Shown: positions 1 through 13,492 of the stretch, piece after piece | Layout of the letters: every line of letters begins with the position of its first letter | How positions within the stretch are numbered: position 1 is the first letter of the stretch | From: Geosiphon pyriformis | Taxonomy: Eukaryota; Glomeromycota; Glomeromycetes; Archaeosporales; Geosiphonaceae | Assembly (NCBI GenBank): GCA_016748015.1 | Contig: JAAOMT010000129.1 | Span: 1-64,000, forward strand | Direction: 5' to 3' | Length of the DNA: 64,000 nt | Notes under the pieces: model-generated | Seen by the model: only the letters and a program-made list of their open reading frames with translations | Told to the model about the DNA's origin: nothing | Databases searched by the model: none | Position numbers and translations under genes: made by a program

Positions 1-740
1 TTTTTTTAAGTTGTTTATTAAATTTGTTATTGGATTTAAATTTTTATGTTATTTTTTACTGGTAAAAAGTTTTATGCTAAAGTTTTTGTCTTTTTGGCTT
101 CTTTTTATATTGTTTTTTTAATTGCTTTTGATATTAATTTTAAGTTTAAATCTAAATTAAATTTTAAAAAATTTTAAATTAAAAGCTTGACTAAGTTAAT
201 TAAATTTATTAATTATTAAACTAATTAATTTTTTAATAACTTTGGGTACTTTTTTTTAATTGAAAATATATACAAAAACACAAAATAAAAAAAAATTTAC
301 TTATTATAATTAATATTTTTAAAAATTTTACTACTTTTTTGGCTGGTATATCTAAAAATTTTACTAGTTTTAAAATTAAAATTAATTTTAACAACATAAA
401 TAAAAATAAAAATAATATTATTAGAATATTTTCTTTAAGTAAAAATATCTATAATTATATAATTGTTTTGTAATAAATATGTAATTCTAATATTAAAAAT
501 AATATTAAACAAATTAAACTATTTTTAATAATTTTATTTTTGTTATTCGAAATTTGAATGATATTATTAAGAAACTTAATAAGTTGAATTTACTTTTAGC
601 TCTTTTTAATTTAGTTTAATTAGTGTTTTAATTAACTTAAGTAATTAATCACATGTAAAAAGCACATAAAACATATTTAATTTAAGTTATATCTTATAAT
701 ATATTGTATTAAATAATATTTGAATATATTTTATTAAAAT
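1..740 (+). mobile_element. Decayed ORF1-only LINE derivative, 3' part (copy H0), cut by window edge
   Basis: The first 130 bases still translate to FYAKVFVFL, matching FYAKIFVFL in the better preserved copy at 51541-53815. The next 100 bases keep its KSKLNF...LTKLIKFI pattern. About 600 bases further on, 635-737 aligns with the common LINE 3' tail (the AAGTAATTAATCACATGTA block, then ATATTGTATTAAATAAT near the end). The distance from the shared motif to the tail is like that in the 51541 copy, so I class it with that family rather than with full LINEs. It has many stops and frame breaks, and no protein can be made from it. The 5' half lies outside the window. Confidence is limited by heavy AT drift. 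Confidence 0.6.
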
Positions 741-1082
741 ATATTAGATTAAATAATTAGTTAAGATTTAAATTAATAATTAATTTATATAATAAAATAT
801 AAAATAATCAATTAAATTAAATATTAAAAAAATAAATTATAAAAACATTAAAAAAATTAATAATTAATAATTAATAAATATTAATTATAATATTATAGTA
901 TTAAATAAAATTGTTTTGATTTTTATAATATTAAATTAATTTTTTTTTTAAAAAAACTTTTTCTTTTATTGATCCCTTGGTTACAGCAAAAACATTGAAC
1001 TAGTGAAGAAATACATTTTTATTTCTCTTTTTCCTCTTTGTTTTTGTAGTTGTTTCTTTTAATGAATTTTTATTTGTTGTTA

Positions 1083-3047
1083 TGGATCTAATTGGCTCTT
1101 CAGCTGGTAGTTCTGGTTTTATTTCAACTAAGTTGGAAATTTAAGCTAGCACTAAAAAGAAAATGTGTATTGAGAATGTTTACTTTCATGGCCCTTTATA
1201 CAAAAAGCTTAAGAATTCTGGAGTTACCAATAGTGTGATGGATTTGTCAACTGGTTTTATCTCTATTAACAATTTGTATACTGACAGTAAAAAACACAAA
1301 GTATTTTGGAGTAGTAAGATTGAAAATGAAAAAACAAGTATTAATGAGATATCTGACATTAAAAACATGAAAAATACTATTGCTAAGAAAATGAGTTACA
1401 TGAATTTTAATGCCTTTAAAACTGATAATATAATGGATGATACAACTTCAAGGAAGATACGAACTAGAACATACATCCTGAAACAGCTGCCAAAAGCTCC
1501 TTTCTTTAATAACTTAAGTAAAAATAAATCCATATTGATGCTTCTAGCACCCAAATTTGTTGGTTTTAAGAAGTTATTATTGAATGTGTTATAGAGCAAA
1601 AAAACAAGAAATTTTGTATTGAAAAAGTCTTACACATTGGACATTGACCTGTCAACTATATTTGGCAAGTCCTTTGGTAATAAGTTATTAATTCTAAAAA
1701 AAATTTTTTATTATATAGACAGTTTTGGGAGGAGTGTCTACTCTCTCAAAATTTCCTTGGCTAATCAAATCCTCTTTTACTTTGGAGTCAAGTTTGCTAA
1801 AGGCTAGAGAGTTGGTTATTGCTGCCAAAATTTTGGTTAATAATATTATTAAGAAACCTAACATTTAATTAGATTGGAAAATGATCATCAAGAAGGTCCC
1901 AATAGAATTTTTTAAATTGGTATTAGAATTAGTGTTTTCAAAATTTGGTAAGGTAATTTTAATCAAAATACAATTGATTAGACTATGACAAAAAGCCATA
2001 ATCAAGTTTGAATTAATGAATATGGCTAGTTCAGTTGCTTCCAATTGGTCTGTATTTATAAGAAAAAATTTAGTACATGTGGCTCTGGCTGCTAATAACA
2101 AAGAATTATGGGTAACAAGAGATCTGTATCAGACTTTGTTGTATACTTTGCCAATGAATACTACTGTTCATAATTTGTCAGATTTGCTGGAATTATATGG
2201 TAGAAAAACTTGTTTTATTGGCCATAATCTTAGTTTGTATGTTCATGATAAATGTATAGTAGTTTGTTTTGACAGTGAGACATCCAAATTGGCTGTTATT
2301 AGTTCTATTCCAGTTTTTAAGTGTGTAAATTTGCACTGGACAGGTCTTTTTATAATTTGTTGTGCTAAGTATAAATATTTTGGTCATATATTTAATAGGT
2401 GTTCAATTGGTAGAAATCTGAATAGCCACAGTAAAAATCTTATCAATTTTCAGAATTGTGTTTGATTGGCAAATATATATAAGAAGAAAAATGCTTCTAT
2501 TGCTTGTCTAGTTTCTTTTAGTGGCAAAACATGAACTCAAGTAGTTTTGTTGTCTATCTTCTCTAATGGTATTGGTCTTGGTTTCAGTTCTCATCTTCCT
2601 GTGTCTGGTGTCTTAAATAAAAATAGAAATGTATTGGTTGCTAAAAACAATTTGTCAATTTTTAATTGTTTGGCTTTTTTGGAACATTCTCTAAAGCTCT
2701 TGGCCAATCAGCTGTCAAGTATTGTACATAGATTGAATAATGTAGAGCTGGTGTCTCTGATATCTGTTTTCCGTGTTGTGTCTCTAGTTATTTCTGTTAT
2801 GTTACCATTACTGTCAAATTTGGATATGGTGTTAGATGATCTACAGTTGTTTTTTCTTCTTTTAACTTCAACTGTAAAGGATGTGGTTGTTAATTTAGGT
2901 TCAAGTAGTTCAAAAGTTCTTACTGTTAAAGTTGGTAGTTTGAAGTTGAAATTGGTTGTGCTTGATGTTTCTGTGAGATCAATTTTAGAGAAATTGAATT
3001 TGTTGTATGCAAGTTTGGACTTTTTAGTATGTGTTTCTTCCCAATAA
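1083..3047 (+). pseudogene. LINE copy 1 ORF1 (RNA-binding, CCHC knuckle protein), broken
   Basis: The frame begins at an ATG giving MDLIGSSAGSSGF and ends at TAA 3045-3047, at the position where copy 2 shows the ORF1/ORF2 junction. A LYTLPMNTTVHNLSDLLELYG segment (about 2130-2200) has the beta-alpha pattern of an RRM-like fold. It is followed by CFIGHNLSLYVHDK and then by a retroviral-type knuckle at 2361-2402. That knuckle reads C-A-K-Y-x4-H-x4-C, so its second cysteine is now Tyr, consistent with TGT to TAT. The C-terminal 2547-3047 part is open for 166 codons and leucine/serine rich, probably coiled. Expected role: RNA binding and nucleic acid chaperone in the LINE RNP. Several stops and frameshifts lie between 1140 and 2520. 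Confidence 0.75.
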
Positions 3048-6000
3048 TTGACTTGGTTTAGAAATTTGTCACATGTAATATTCAGAGTATCAATGTCTTT
3101 GCTAAGCAGAAGGATGTTGTTTGTTGGCATATGGATTCAGACAACATGGTTTCTTTTATTACTGAAACAAAGTTGAAGTCTATTATTAGGTCATAGATCA
3201 AGAATAAGTTTAATGAAGTCCAGATTTTTACTTCTGGTTTGAATGTTGGTTTTTTTGGTACTGGTGTCGCCATTATCATGAACAGTTTTTTGGCTTGTTA
3301 TGTTTTTAGAGTAAAGAAGGTTCCTGGTTGGGTTGTTTCTGTGTGGCTTCTGTTTAAGAACAAGTTTTTGATTACTGTTCTTGGTTTGTATGCTGATACT
3401 TCCTTTGATACTTGGTTTGAGCAAGTCTTGAAAGTCAATTTTTTCATTACAAAAGCTGTTAACTTCAGCACTTTTGTGGTTTTGGATGGGAATTTCAATA
3501 AAAATGGATTTGGAAAGAGTGCAAGTTTTAAGTTTTGTTTGGGTCTGAGTTTGGTTAATTCATTTAATAGTCATCTTTTGGGCAAAGCCCCAACTTGGTA
3601 CAACTTGAGAGGTACTGAGAAAGTTTTAGATTATATTTTTATAAGTTTAAATTCAAAGACACAAATAATGCCAAGTAAAAATGCTTTAGGAATTGCTTCT
3701 CAGCTAAACTTTTGGAGATAAAAGATTGTTTTCTAGATGCTAAAGTTCATTGTGATTTGAACACTATGTGGTTGTTGCTGGAGGGGAGAGAGTAATAGTA
3801 AATTCAACTGATAAGATATTTTCTAGACTTTGGTTTAGTAATTTTTGGTGTTCAAAAAGCATACAATCTTCTAAGTTTTTGGAACTGAAATTGTTAGTTG
3901 CTAAAATTGTTAAAAAGTTGAACTCAAGTGACATTCTTGGTTTTAATTGTCTCTTAAGAAAGTGGTTGACCTTAGATGCTATTAAAGCTTTTATAGTAGC
4001 AAATATGATCTAATGTAATGAAAAATTAATAGATGTTTTCAAACATTTGTTTTTGGTTAAAAAGGAGTATAGGAGATTTAAAATATATGAGTCAAAGTTG
4101 GCTGAGAAGACTTTTATTAAGAAGGCAATTAAGAAGTGTATAGATAAGTTTTGTTTTAATAAAGATAGTATAATTAGATGTATATTAGATTGGTTCTTTT
4201 GCAAAGTGGTTTTGAATTATTTAGTGGTGGATGAAGAGTTAATTTTGGAACCAGAGAAAATAAAACTCAGTATTAATATGATTATGGAGAAGTAGACAAA
4301 AAAGCAGAATGTGCTCTCAATAATGCCTGATCTCTGGACACACCAATATACACTGTTAGATTACATAAGAAATAATAGTTTTTTGGTGTTATGTGTGTAA
4401 TCAATATGAGTAAATTACTCTTGGTTATTAATAGTCTGTTTGATGACAAAGCTGCAAACTTGTCTGGTATTTCCAATAAACTTTGGAAGCATGGTAAGAA
4501 TGAGATAATGGAGTGTTTTTTGGGACTATTAAATGCATACTTAGTAGTTGGAGATGTTCCTACTTTGTGGAAAAAAGCTTGAGTATCAATGATCGCTAAA
4601 TTTTATAACTGAAATAGGGTTTTTACAAACACTTGGCCTATTGCATTAATTAAAACTGCCAGGAAAATTCTCTTCAAGATTTTTTCTGATAAAATTTTTT
4701 CTGCATGCAGCAAATATGATGTTTTTTGTGGTAATAATTTTTCTGTTTTAAAGAATATGTTTACAATCTTCTGTGTTTGCAATTAGTTTAGTGGTCAAAA
4801 ATGTACTGGATAAGAATCAAGAACTCTGGTTGGTCTTGCAGAATATATATAAGGCATACAATTTGGTTGGTTGGCATTACTTAAAAGCTAGTTTAAGGCA
4901 GATCAAGATGTATGACAGATTTATAAATTTTTTTGGTAGCATATATAATAATAGAGTTAATAGGATAATGATAGACTTTGGTCTTTCTAATAACTATAAG
5001 GTGCATAATAGTTTGAATTAAGGTGAAGTTTTTTCTCCTCTTCTTTGGAGGATCTTTTATGATCCATTTTTGTATAAAGTTAAAAGGCATGAACATTTAT
5101 GTGAATATCAGATTAATACTAAGTTTGTGGTAAAAACTGATAAAATTGAGAATAGTAATGGTTTATCTTCTTTTTTCGCAGCTGGTATATTTGTGGATAA
5201 TACTATTTAAATTAGGAATTGTCAAGCTTCTACATAGTATGCTCTGAATATTGCTAGTGAATTTTTTTCAATTAATGATATTTCAATTAATACTAAAAAG
5301 ACTGTAGCTATTCCTATTAATCAAGATATTGGATTGCTTTTTTGAACATCAATGGTCAACCAATTTTAATTGCCAAAAAAGACAAAGCACACAAGTACCT
5401 TGGGATTTTCTTATTAACTAAGGGGTTGTTCAAGCTAAGTATAACCAAGACTCATTCTAATGTTTGTTTTTTTGTCAATATGGTACTCAGAAAGGCTATT
5501 ATAGATAAATAGTTTTCTTATTTAGTGTCAGCTGTTTTACAGCTCATTGTTAGTTATAAGACTCAATTTGTTTTATTCAGTGTGTATTGCAAGTGGAATG
5601 TTATAATTAAAAAGGATTTTAAGACTAAAATGTGTCTGCCACATGATTTTTCTAGTGAGATTTTGCATCATTTATTATTATATGGTCTGAAATCTTTTGA
5701 GCAAGTGCAATCTGAAAGTAAACTGGCTGCTATAGTCTTGTTTTCTAATGCTTTGGATATTTTTGGACATTTATTTAATCATAAATTCTTGGATTTGCAG
5801 ATTTTGGAATAGGCTCTTTTGAATCTCTTACAGCTCTTTATTAAGTTACTTGTTAGTTTTGTAAACAATTTTTTGGCTGGTATAATTAAAATTTTTTTGA
5901 GTAATGAGCTATCTTTGGCAAACATTTTGTTCAATACTTTTTATAGTTCTGGTCTTTTTTCAATGTCATTGATTCTTGGAAAAACTTTGTATCTTAGTTT

Positions 6001-8416
6001 AGTTCATTCTTTGAAATGTTTTGGGATTGCTTTTGGTGATAGGCTTTTTGATAAGAAAGGCTGTGTGATAGATTGAAAAACCTTCCATCAGTGAAAAAGA
6101 TTGAATCCTAAAGGCTCTGTTTTTTATTGGTTTGAAGTCACATCAAAATTTTTGTTTGATAAAAGTTCTTGTTTGTTTAATCTACCTGTGCTTATTTAGT
6201 TTATTAGCTTAAACATTTTAAATTCCAGAGAGTTTGCTAATGTGCAGAATAACTTGTATGAAGTTTGGTCTGATTTATTTGAAGTATATACAGATGGTTT
6301 ATTGAAAAATGCTGGCTCTGCTGGCATTGTTGGTAGTGTTGCTGTATATTTTCTAGCTTTGGATATGTGTATTGGTGTCAAAATTTGTGGTCTTGTGTCT
6401 TTTACTATGACTGAGTTGCAAGCTGTTGCTTTGTTTCTAAAGTGTGTTCTGTCTTTCTGTTTTGTGGTTTTGCATTTTGACAGCCAAGTTGCTATTGATG
6501 CTTGTATGCCTGAGGTTTTGTTTGCTGTGCCAGATTTTTGTAATTAATACTGAATTAAGAGAAGACATATTGTTAATTTAATTAGGAACAAGGATTTTAT
6601 AGTAGATTAAATTAAAATTAAAGATCATTTTGGAATTTATGGTAATGTGAAGACAGATGTCATTGCAAGCTTGACTGCTGGCTCACTTCTTTTTTTACCA
6701 GTGAGGATACAAAAGCATTTTTTAATAGCTAAAAATATTGTTGTGTCTGATAATATCTACCACTTTGTTAGGAACATTTTTAGGTCTATTTGTTATGCTT
6801 GCTGGAAGGTTGATTCTGGCCATAATGTGGTTTTTTGTGCTCTGGTCAAGGATATAAATTGGAATATTACTGCAAAAGTTTGGCACTCTAATTTACATAT
6901 GCTCCCTGATTCTACTAATCAGAAGTCATCCAATCTTCATATGTACTTAATAAAAGTAGTGCACAAGTGATTATTAGTTACTGTTACAAGTAATTATTTG
7001 AGGTCTCAAATCAAATAACAAACCTATAACTTGGTGCTTGATTGATATAATAATGTGGGTACCAAAAGGTTGGGTTGATTTGAAGGTTTTGTTGTGGAGT
7101 TCTTTGTATAATAGACAAAGATTCAATAGTTGTTTCAGTAGCCTTTCAGAATCACAATTTTGTCGAATTTCTTTCTCAGCATGGTGGCTTGTAATCCTCC
7201 TGGTAAGTTATCCTCAAATCTATGAGTGTTTTACCTTTGTTTCATGGGTCTTTTACCAGTCTCTATAACATCTGTATCTCAGTGCTTAATTTTTTAATCA
7301 ATTAGTAAATAATAACAAAGAAAGAAATAAAAATAACAGAAATAAAAAATAAAAAATAAGCCAAGGTAATAATAGTTAGTATTCCATCAATAGCCATGAT
7401 CAAGAGCTATTGTTCCAGTATGGTTAAGTATCAATTACTATCAACACTTCATGTTGATAGTGAAAAGTAAATTGAGATGATAAATAATTATTTATTGGTG
7501 AATAAAAAGATTGCTTAGATTAAAATTTAAACTAAGAGGTCTGTCTTTTCTACTTCTAATGCTACTGCTATATATATATAATTAAGATTCCTTAATTCCT
7601 CAATTTTTCATGTCAGGAATTCTGCAATTTTTGGAATTCTGTAATTCTTTTAATTAGAATTCTGGAATTCTGGAATCCTGCAATTCCTTATATGAGAATC
7701 TTGAAATTTCTGAAATCCTGCAATTCCTCTAAGAAGAATCCTGGAATTTTACATTTTACTATGATTACTTCTGATTGGTTAATTTATGCTAATATATATA
7801 CTTCCTATATTCTATAAGTAACATTACTATTAGGAAGAGGTTGTATAATAAGGAGTATTCTGGTGTGCTGTGTTTGTTGTGTAGTAAAGTAGAATTGTTA
7901 AATCATGCTTTTATTTGTGCTTAGGATGTTGGCATTCAGAGAGAAATTTTGGCTGAGGCTTTTATGCAATGAGTTACTTTGGTAAATGCTTATGATTTAT
8001 TTTTCTCTGCTGTTTTGTGGATGCTCTTTTGTTGTTTATCAGATACTAAGACTTATATAGTTGTGTGCAAAGGGTTTGTTCTAAAAGATTGGTATATGAA
8101 GGCTCTCAGAATTTTTGATGATAGAAGAAAAACCATGACAATAGTTGTTAATTTTGTAAGATATTTGGTAGAATTACATTATTTTAGAGCTTGGCTAGCA
8201 AGGTCTAAATTTAGGGTTGATATAGAAAAGACTGGTTTGGTTGGAGATGGTGGTGTGGTGTCAGGTTTGTCTTGTAGTTTAATGTCAATGTTGTCTAATA
8301 ATGTAATTAAGATGCTTGGCATTATTGAATTTTTTGCTGTTAGTTTTGGCCATTATAAACCAAGCCTTTTTTTTTCTGGTCTAAATTGTAATATTAATAT
8401 TAGTATAAATATGTAA
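3044..8416 (+). pseudogene. LINE copy 1 ORF2 (endonuclease, RT, RNase H), broken and split by LTR
   Basis: The start equivalent to the copy 2 ATG is now ATA. An AP-type endonuclease occupies about 3070-3720 (CWHMDSDN, ITETKLK, then VVLDGNFNKNG in place of the GDxNE-type motif). The RT follows at about 4390-5220: DKAANLSGIS, then the AYNLVGW motif A remnant, then FVDN at 5190-5201 where copy 2 has FVDD, so the second catalytic Asp is lost. RNase H lies at about 6242-6547 with YTDG, TELQA and FDSQ. The C-terminal part with a CLLC...H cluster resumes after the LTR at about 7830-8416. It ends at TAA before the LINE tail. Stops are frequent. In life it would nick target DNA and prime reverse transcription. 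Confidence 0.82.
6982..7823 (-). repeat. Solo LTR of the gypsy family, inserted in LINE copy 1
   Basis: Complete 842-bp LTR with the terminal inverted hexamers TGTTAC and GTAACA. It is flanked by a perfect 4-bp target duplication TTAC (6978-6981 and 7824-7827). It interrupts ORF2 between the RNase H linker and the C-terminal cysteine cluster; the LINE reading resumes with RKRLYNKEYSGVLCLLC. It keeps the family features: attggtt (CCAAT on minus) near 7776, TATA-like atatatata near 7571, GGAATTCC-type repeats at 7600-7750, and the hairpin caatagc...gctattg at 7388-7412. A solo LTR implies recombination between the two LTRs of a former full element. Confidence 0.93.
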
Positions 8417-8536
8417 TGTAATCTTGTTTGGCCTAAGTGGCTAGCCATATGTAGTAAATATGTAAATCATATTTAATTTAAGCTATTTAGTCTGGTTCTA
8501 TGTACTAGATAGCAGTTGGACTTCACTCAATAATTA

Positions 8537-8950
8537 ATTAAAAAAAAAATTTAAAAAAATATATTAAAACTCCAAAAGAATCAAGTTAATTTTTTTTGAC
8601 TTGAAATAATACAAATCTTATAACTTAATTTAACTTGTTAAGTCTTATATATAAATAAATTAAATCTTAATTTAGTTTTTTTAACTTAAAAAATAACAGA
8701 TAATTAAAATAATATATTTAATAGTAATATTAAAATAAATATTATAGTTACTATAAATAAATAAAAAAACAAATATAAATTTGGAATTTTTATAAACAAC
8801 TTAGCAATAAAAAAATTAAATATAATTTTTGTAAATAAGTATTTTTAATTATAAAAATATTTTTTTATTAATTAATTATAACTTATTTATTAATAAATAT
8901 TTAATAACTAAGATATAAAACAGAATAAATTTAGTATTATTTTATTAATT
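8537..8950. other. AT-rich filler between LINE copies 1 and 2
   Basis: About 410 bases of very low GC made of A/T runs and short ATTAAT-type repeats. I see no ORF, no LTR end and no LINE homology. It separates the 3' ends of two convergently oriented LINEs and probably represents old decayed sequence. Confidence 0.6.
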
Positions 8951-11900
8951 TTTTTTTTATTACATTTAATGAGTAAGGTCCAAACACTACCTAGAACAAT
9001 ACATCAATGAAATGATCTAAACTAGACATAAATCATGCACTTAATCACACATGACCAGCCACTCAAGCCAGTTAAGACAACACTACACAACTATATTAAC
9101 AGAAACTATATTACCAATATCTGAAAAAAACGAACAAGACTTGCGAAAGCCAAAAAGAATGCCAAAGGCTTCAGTAACACCAAGCAATTTAACCACACCA
9201 GGTGACAACCTCAAAACCAAACCAAAAACTGGAATGGAAATTGATTTGTCTGCTGGGATTAGGCCATTCTTTTCCATAAAAGCACAATACTTGGTACAAA
9301 CCAACCAAATATTATTCCTAAAAGCAGAGCATAGAGAGCACATAAAATCAGTAATTTTAACACCAGTAACCTTGGAATTATGGAAGACAGTAACAGTCTC
9401 CTGAAGCCATCCATTGAAAACAAAACTCTTGTAAAGAGCCAAGGAAACCAGCAAATCCGAAGCACAGATCGACATAAACTGCAACACAACCAAAGAGAAA
9501 AAAGAGAGCCCAGAAAGTGACCTCCAAGAAGACATGCAGGATTCTAGAACTTGACAATGAGCCGAATCATCAGCCACATAAGAAAACACATGATCAGAAA
9601 CCTTCACCTTACCACAATACAGACACAGGACACTAGGGTAACATTTATTGTAAATGTGCTTCCAGACAGCCATAGAAAGCCAACAGTACAAAGCCTTCAT
9701 AAGATAAGTGCGAGTATCAGCTGTAAGCCTGCTAGTGAAACCAGTGGCCATATACAAATCAGGGTGCCAAACCCTAAAAGAACTGAGCCAGTCAACATCT
9801 GAATGCAAACTACTAGTCAGAAATCCAGAACCAGAACTGACCTTTCAGTGTGCATAACAAACTGCATGACAAACCACATGACAAACATCTCAAATAAAGT
9901 GTCTAGAATTACCAGAAACAACACCACCATCCGCCAACAAAAAGTGTCTATCCACACAAAGAAGAAGATACCACCCAGATAGAAATGCAGCATCAGCGAT
10001 GCTATTAGCACAGTTATTCCCCAAAATGCCAAAGTGGCCCTTGACTTTGTGCCAACTAACTCTCAAATTCTTACTGTGGATAACATTCCGAATATGCTGA
10101 CACTTGACCCAACATCAATTGCGAAAGTCAGGGCACACCAGGCTTAACTCAGACTTACAAGCATCTAAAGCTGTTTGATTATCCGAAAACAAATTAACAG
10201 AATGAGCTGTAGGCATGCACTCCAAAGCCAACAATATAGCCTGTAATTCTGCTAAAGTAAATAACACTAAACTCTGAACACCAACACCCAAACCCAAATC
10301 AATGTCCTCAAAAAAAACGGCAGCCCCAGCTCTATAATCAGCTGTGCTCAAATACTTCAAAAAACCATCTGTATATACAGACAAACTATTAATGTTAATC
10401 TGGAAAAGACGACCATGAGTGGCCACAAAATTATCAGATTCACAAAAGTTAAGAGGACCAGCACCAACTGAGGCTGAAGAAGACAAATAAGAAGCTGTAA
10501 GAAATGCAACAGAAAGATCAAACCATTCAAGAACCAGGTCATAAGGGTCCAGTCTCTTCTACTGCTTAAAAGTGCACTAGCTAAAAACAATGCCATAACA
10601 ATTATGAAGTTGATCCATGAAGGCAATGCCAAAATGCCAGAAAGAAGGTAAAAACTTGAAAAACAAAGACTTGCCAAGAATGACAAACATAGGAACCCTG
10701 TCATGAAACTGAAAAGCACTGGCCAAAGAGCCACCCAAAGACAAATTGCAATCAAGGAGAATACAAACCATACCAGCCAAGAAATTATTAGAAACGCTGA
10801 TGCAAATATGAACAGAAGAGATCAAAGAGTAAATGGGCCACCAATACAGAACCTGTAAATTATGCGACTTGTGACTAAACAAATGCCCCAAGATTCTGTC
10901 AGAGTTTGCAAAACTAATAAGCGAAGCTACTTTACTCTCAGATTGATATTGTAAAAAAGATTTTAAACCATAAAAAGAAGGATGGTGAATAGTATTACTA
11001 GGAAAGTCCATCGGGAGACCAGCTTTTAGCTTCAAGTCTTTGCAAATCAGAGCATTCTATTTATCACATACACCAACAGGAATATAGCTGAACTGCATTC
11101 TATAGCTGATTATGAGATGGAGAACTGCTAACACCAGATACAAGAACTGCTTATCTGAAACCACCTTCCTTAAAACTAAATTAGTAAAAAAACAAACATC
11201 TGAATGCGCTTTAGTTAAGCTAGGCCTTGAAAGATTCTCAGTTGACAAAAAAATACTGAGATACCAATGAGATTCTCCTCTATGGGCAACAGAAATAGGC
11301 AAACCACTAATAAAAAAAGACAGAATACTGACTCTGCTGTTGATTGGAATGGCCACAGTTTTGTTATTATTAATTGAAATGTCATTAACTCAAAAAAATT
11401 TACTAGCAACATTGAGAATATACTGAGTAGCAGCCTGACTGCTACCAACCCAAATAGTATCATCAACAAAGGCACCAGCAGCAAGAAAAGTAGAAAGCCC
11501 AGTCTGAGACTCAGTGTGACCACTTTCAGAAACAAAATGAGAATTGAACCTGTAACCACACACACTCTCTTAACACTTGACTTTACACAAAAAAGGATCA
11601 TAAAATATGCACCATAGCAGAGGGGAAAAAACTTCACCTTAGTTCAACTCATCAAACACCTGGTAATCATTAGTCAAACCAAAATCTGTCATGACATGGT
11701 TAGTTTGGTCTTTATGAATACTACCAAAAAAGTGAACAAATTTACTACACATTTTGATCTTGACCAAGCTCCTCTCAAGGTGCTTCCAGCCAACCAAATC
11801 ATACACCTTCCACATGTTCTGCAAAACAAGCCAAAGTTCTTGATTTTTTTTCAAAGCATCCTTAATTACTGAGCCAACTGCAAAAATAGGAGACTGAGTT

Positions 11901-13185
11901 GTTGTACCCTTTAAAACCAAAAAATTGTCATTACACAGAACATCATATGAACTGCAAGCCAGTGAGATCTTATCTAAAAGAATCTTGGATAGAATCTTGC
12001 AAGCTGTTTTGATCAAGACAATAAGATAAGTATTCGTGAGAACACCCTCCCACTCATAAGGTTTAGAAATCATTAAAATCCAAGCCTTCTTCTAAGGACC
12101 AGGCACCAACTCACAAGACAAACAAGAATTCAAAAGAACCAAAAACAAACCCAAAACCGACTTATCACAACATTTTCAAAGCTCATTAGAAATGCCTGAA
12201 AAACCAGCAGCTTTTCCATCAGGAAGACTGGTAATCACATGATGCAACTCATCAAAATCAATCTCACTCATTATCCCAGAAAAAGCATCATCAAAAATGT
12301 AGTCCAAAGATTTGTATTGACGAAACCAAGTATCAGAAATATTATCAACCATCACACATTTCCTGGTCCATCCTTCTATAATAACATCCATCTTGAACTT
12401 AACCAAATCAGGTTCAAGAACTAACTCATTGTTCACGACCAGATGATCCAAAACCACTTTGCAAAAGGAACATTTCAACACACTTCTGATTGTATGACCC
12501 TTATCCAGCTCAAAACTCTCCATCCTATTGGTAATAGCCTGTCTAATGTGAAATTCTTCAGTGTGCTTGGACTTCAGCAATTTAAAAAAGCAGTATGACC
12601 TCTTCACTTTGGCCAGAGCAGAACAAATATCATCAAATTTAGCCCCAGAAAAAAACATAGATCTTATTGTTGAAGCACCAGCAGAGTCAAGGTTGTTACA
12701 TGTACCTAAAAACAAAGCAAAACTGACACTAGAACTCAAACAAGAAGCCTTCACCAGCTTGGAAACCAACAGCTCCAGCTTATGAAACCTAGATAACATT
12801 TTATTGTGAACTGTATCAAAACCTTTGAACCATCTTCTCTTGAAAGCACCACCAGCTAAGAGAACCATAATCTTGTGAATGACATCCCACATAGTACCAA
12901 GATTAAAAAACTTCACAGTATTACCAAATACACCTAATAACATAGTAGTATTAGCAGCTGTAGTATCCTTAAACTCAAGTCATTTAGCCTCACTGGCATT
13001 TTTGACATCAAATTTCCAATGATCTTTATTTGCCTGCTTGCAAAAAAAAAACAAGCATGTATCTAATAAACCACCCAGACCCATAGATACAAACACAGTG
13101 TGGTGGTCTGTATCAAAATATTCACTGACATCCAAAACACCGTGATGTACCAAAGAATTGACCAGATTTGGTGAAACAAATACAT
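8951..13185 (-). pseudogene. LINE copy 2 ORF2, 3' part: endonuclease end, RT, RNase H, C-terminus
   Basis: Reading on the minus strand from 13185, this continues the endonuclease (FVSPNLVNSLVHH, then TDHHTVFVS, the SDH-like catalytic His region at about 13100). A linker and then the RT follow: LPDGKAAGFSGISNEL at about 12180-12230, GEVFSPLLW at about 11620, and an intact FVDD box at 11459-11470. RNase H covers about 10115-10400 (YTDG, AELQA, DNQTALDAC). The C-terminal domain has CLYCGKVKVSDH at about 9600. The stop is TAA at 9083-9085, followed by the LINE tail. In-frame stops (for instance near 12979, 12175, 11639, 11057 and 10577) fall at former Trp, Gln or Arg codons. This is the only LINE here with an unbroken catalytic Asp pair. 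Confidence 0.87.
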
Positions 13186-13229
13186 TGTTACTCATAAAAA
13201 TATAGGAAATATATTAGCATAATTATTAG

Positions 13230-13387
13230 CCAATCAGAAGTAAGTGTAGTAAATGTGGAATTCCAGGATTCTTCTCAGGAATTGCAAGATTCCAGGAATT
13301 TCAGAATTTCCAATGAGAAATTGCAGGATTCCAGAATTCCTGTCGTGAAAAATTGAGGAATTGAGGAATCCCAATTATGTATATATA
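13230..13387 (+). promoter_or_regulatory. Predicted LTR promoter: CCAAT box and TATA box
   Basis: CCAAT at 13230-13234 and TATGTATATATA at 13376-13387 lie about 45 and 190 bases inside the LTR. Both are kept in the other LTRs: gypsy C 23986-23990 and 24184-24195, and gypsy B on the minus strand 34751-34755 and 34551-34560. Transcription is expected to start 25-40 bases after the TATA box and would define the U3/R border (inference). Confidence 0.6.
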
Positions 13388-13492
13388 GCAGTAGTATTAG
13401 AAACAGAAAAGACAGAATTGATACCACAGAATCCTTAGCCAAGAAACCAATCATCAAATAAATAATTATTCCATATCTCAATCCACTATTCA

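Larger units (their letters stand above)
940..8536 (+). mobile_element. LINE (non-LTR) retrotransposon copy 1, interrupted by a solo LTR
   Basis: A full-length, two-ORF LINE of about 6.7 kb once the 842-bp solo LTR at 6982-7823 is removed. The 5' boundary is approximate: it is set where a T/A-rich leader similar to that of copy 2 begins. The 3' end is the tail shared by all LINE copies here, closing with an A-rich run at about 8527-8536. ORF1 carries an RNA-binding and CCHC protein; ORF2 carries endonuclease, reverse transcriptase and RNase H. Both frames hold many stops. The N-terminus of its ORF1 differs from that of copy 2, so the two belong to different subfamilies. The RNase H in ORF2 and the fungal setting suggest a Tad/I-like clade (inference). 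Confidence 0.88.

Noticed and set aside
9051-9404. Plus-strand ORF of 117 codons near the 3' end of LINE copy 2
   Set aside because: Antisense shadow of the LINE ORF2 C-terminus, which aligns with the other LINE copies.
9083-13185. Functional LINE because FVDD and all domain motifs are present in copy 2
   Set aside because: More than ten in-frame stops and two large insertions prevent expression.
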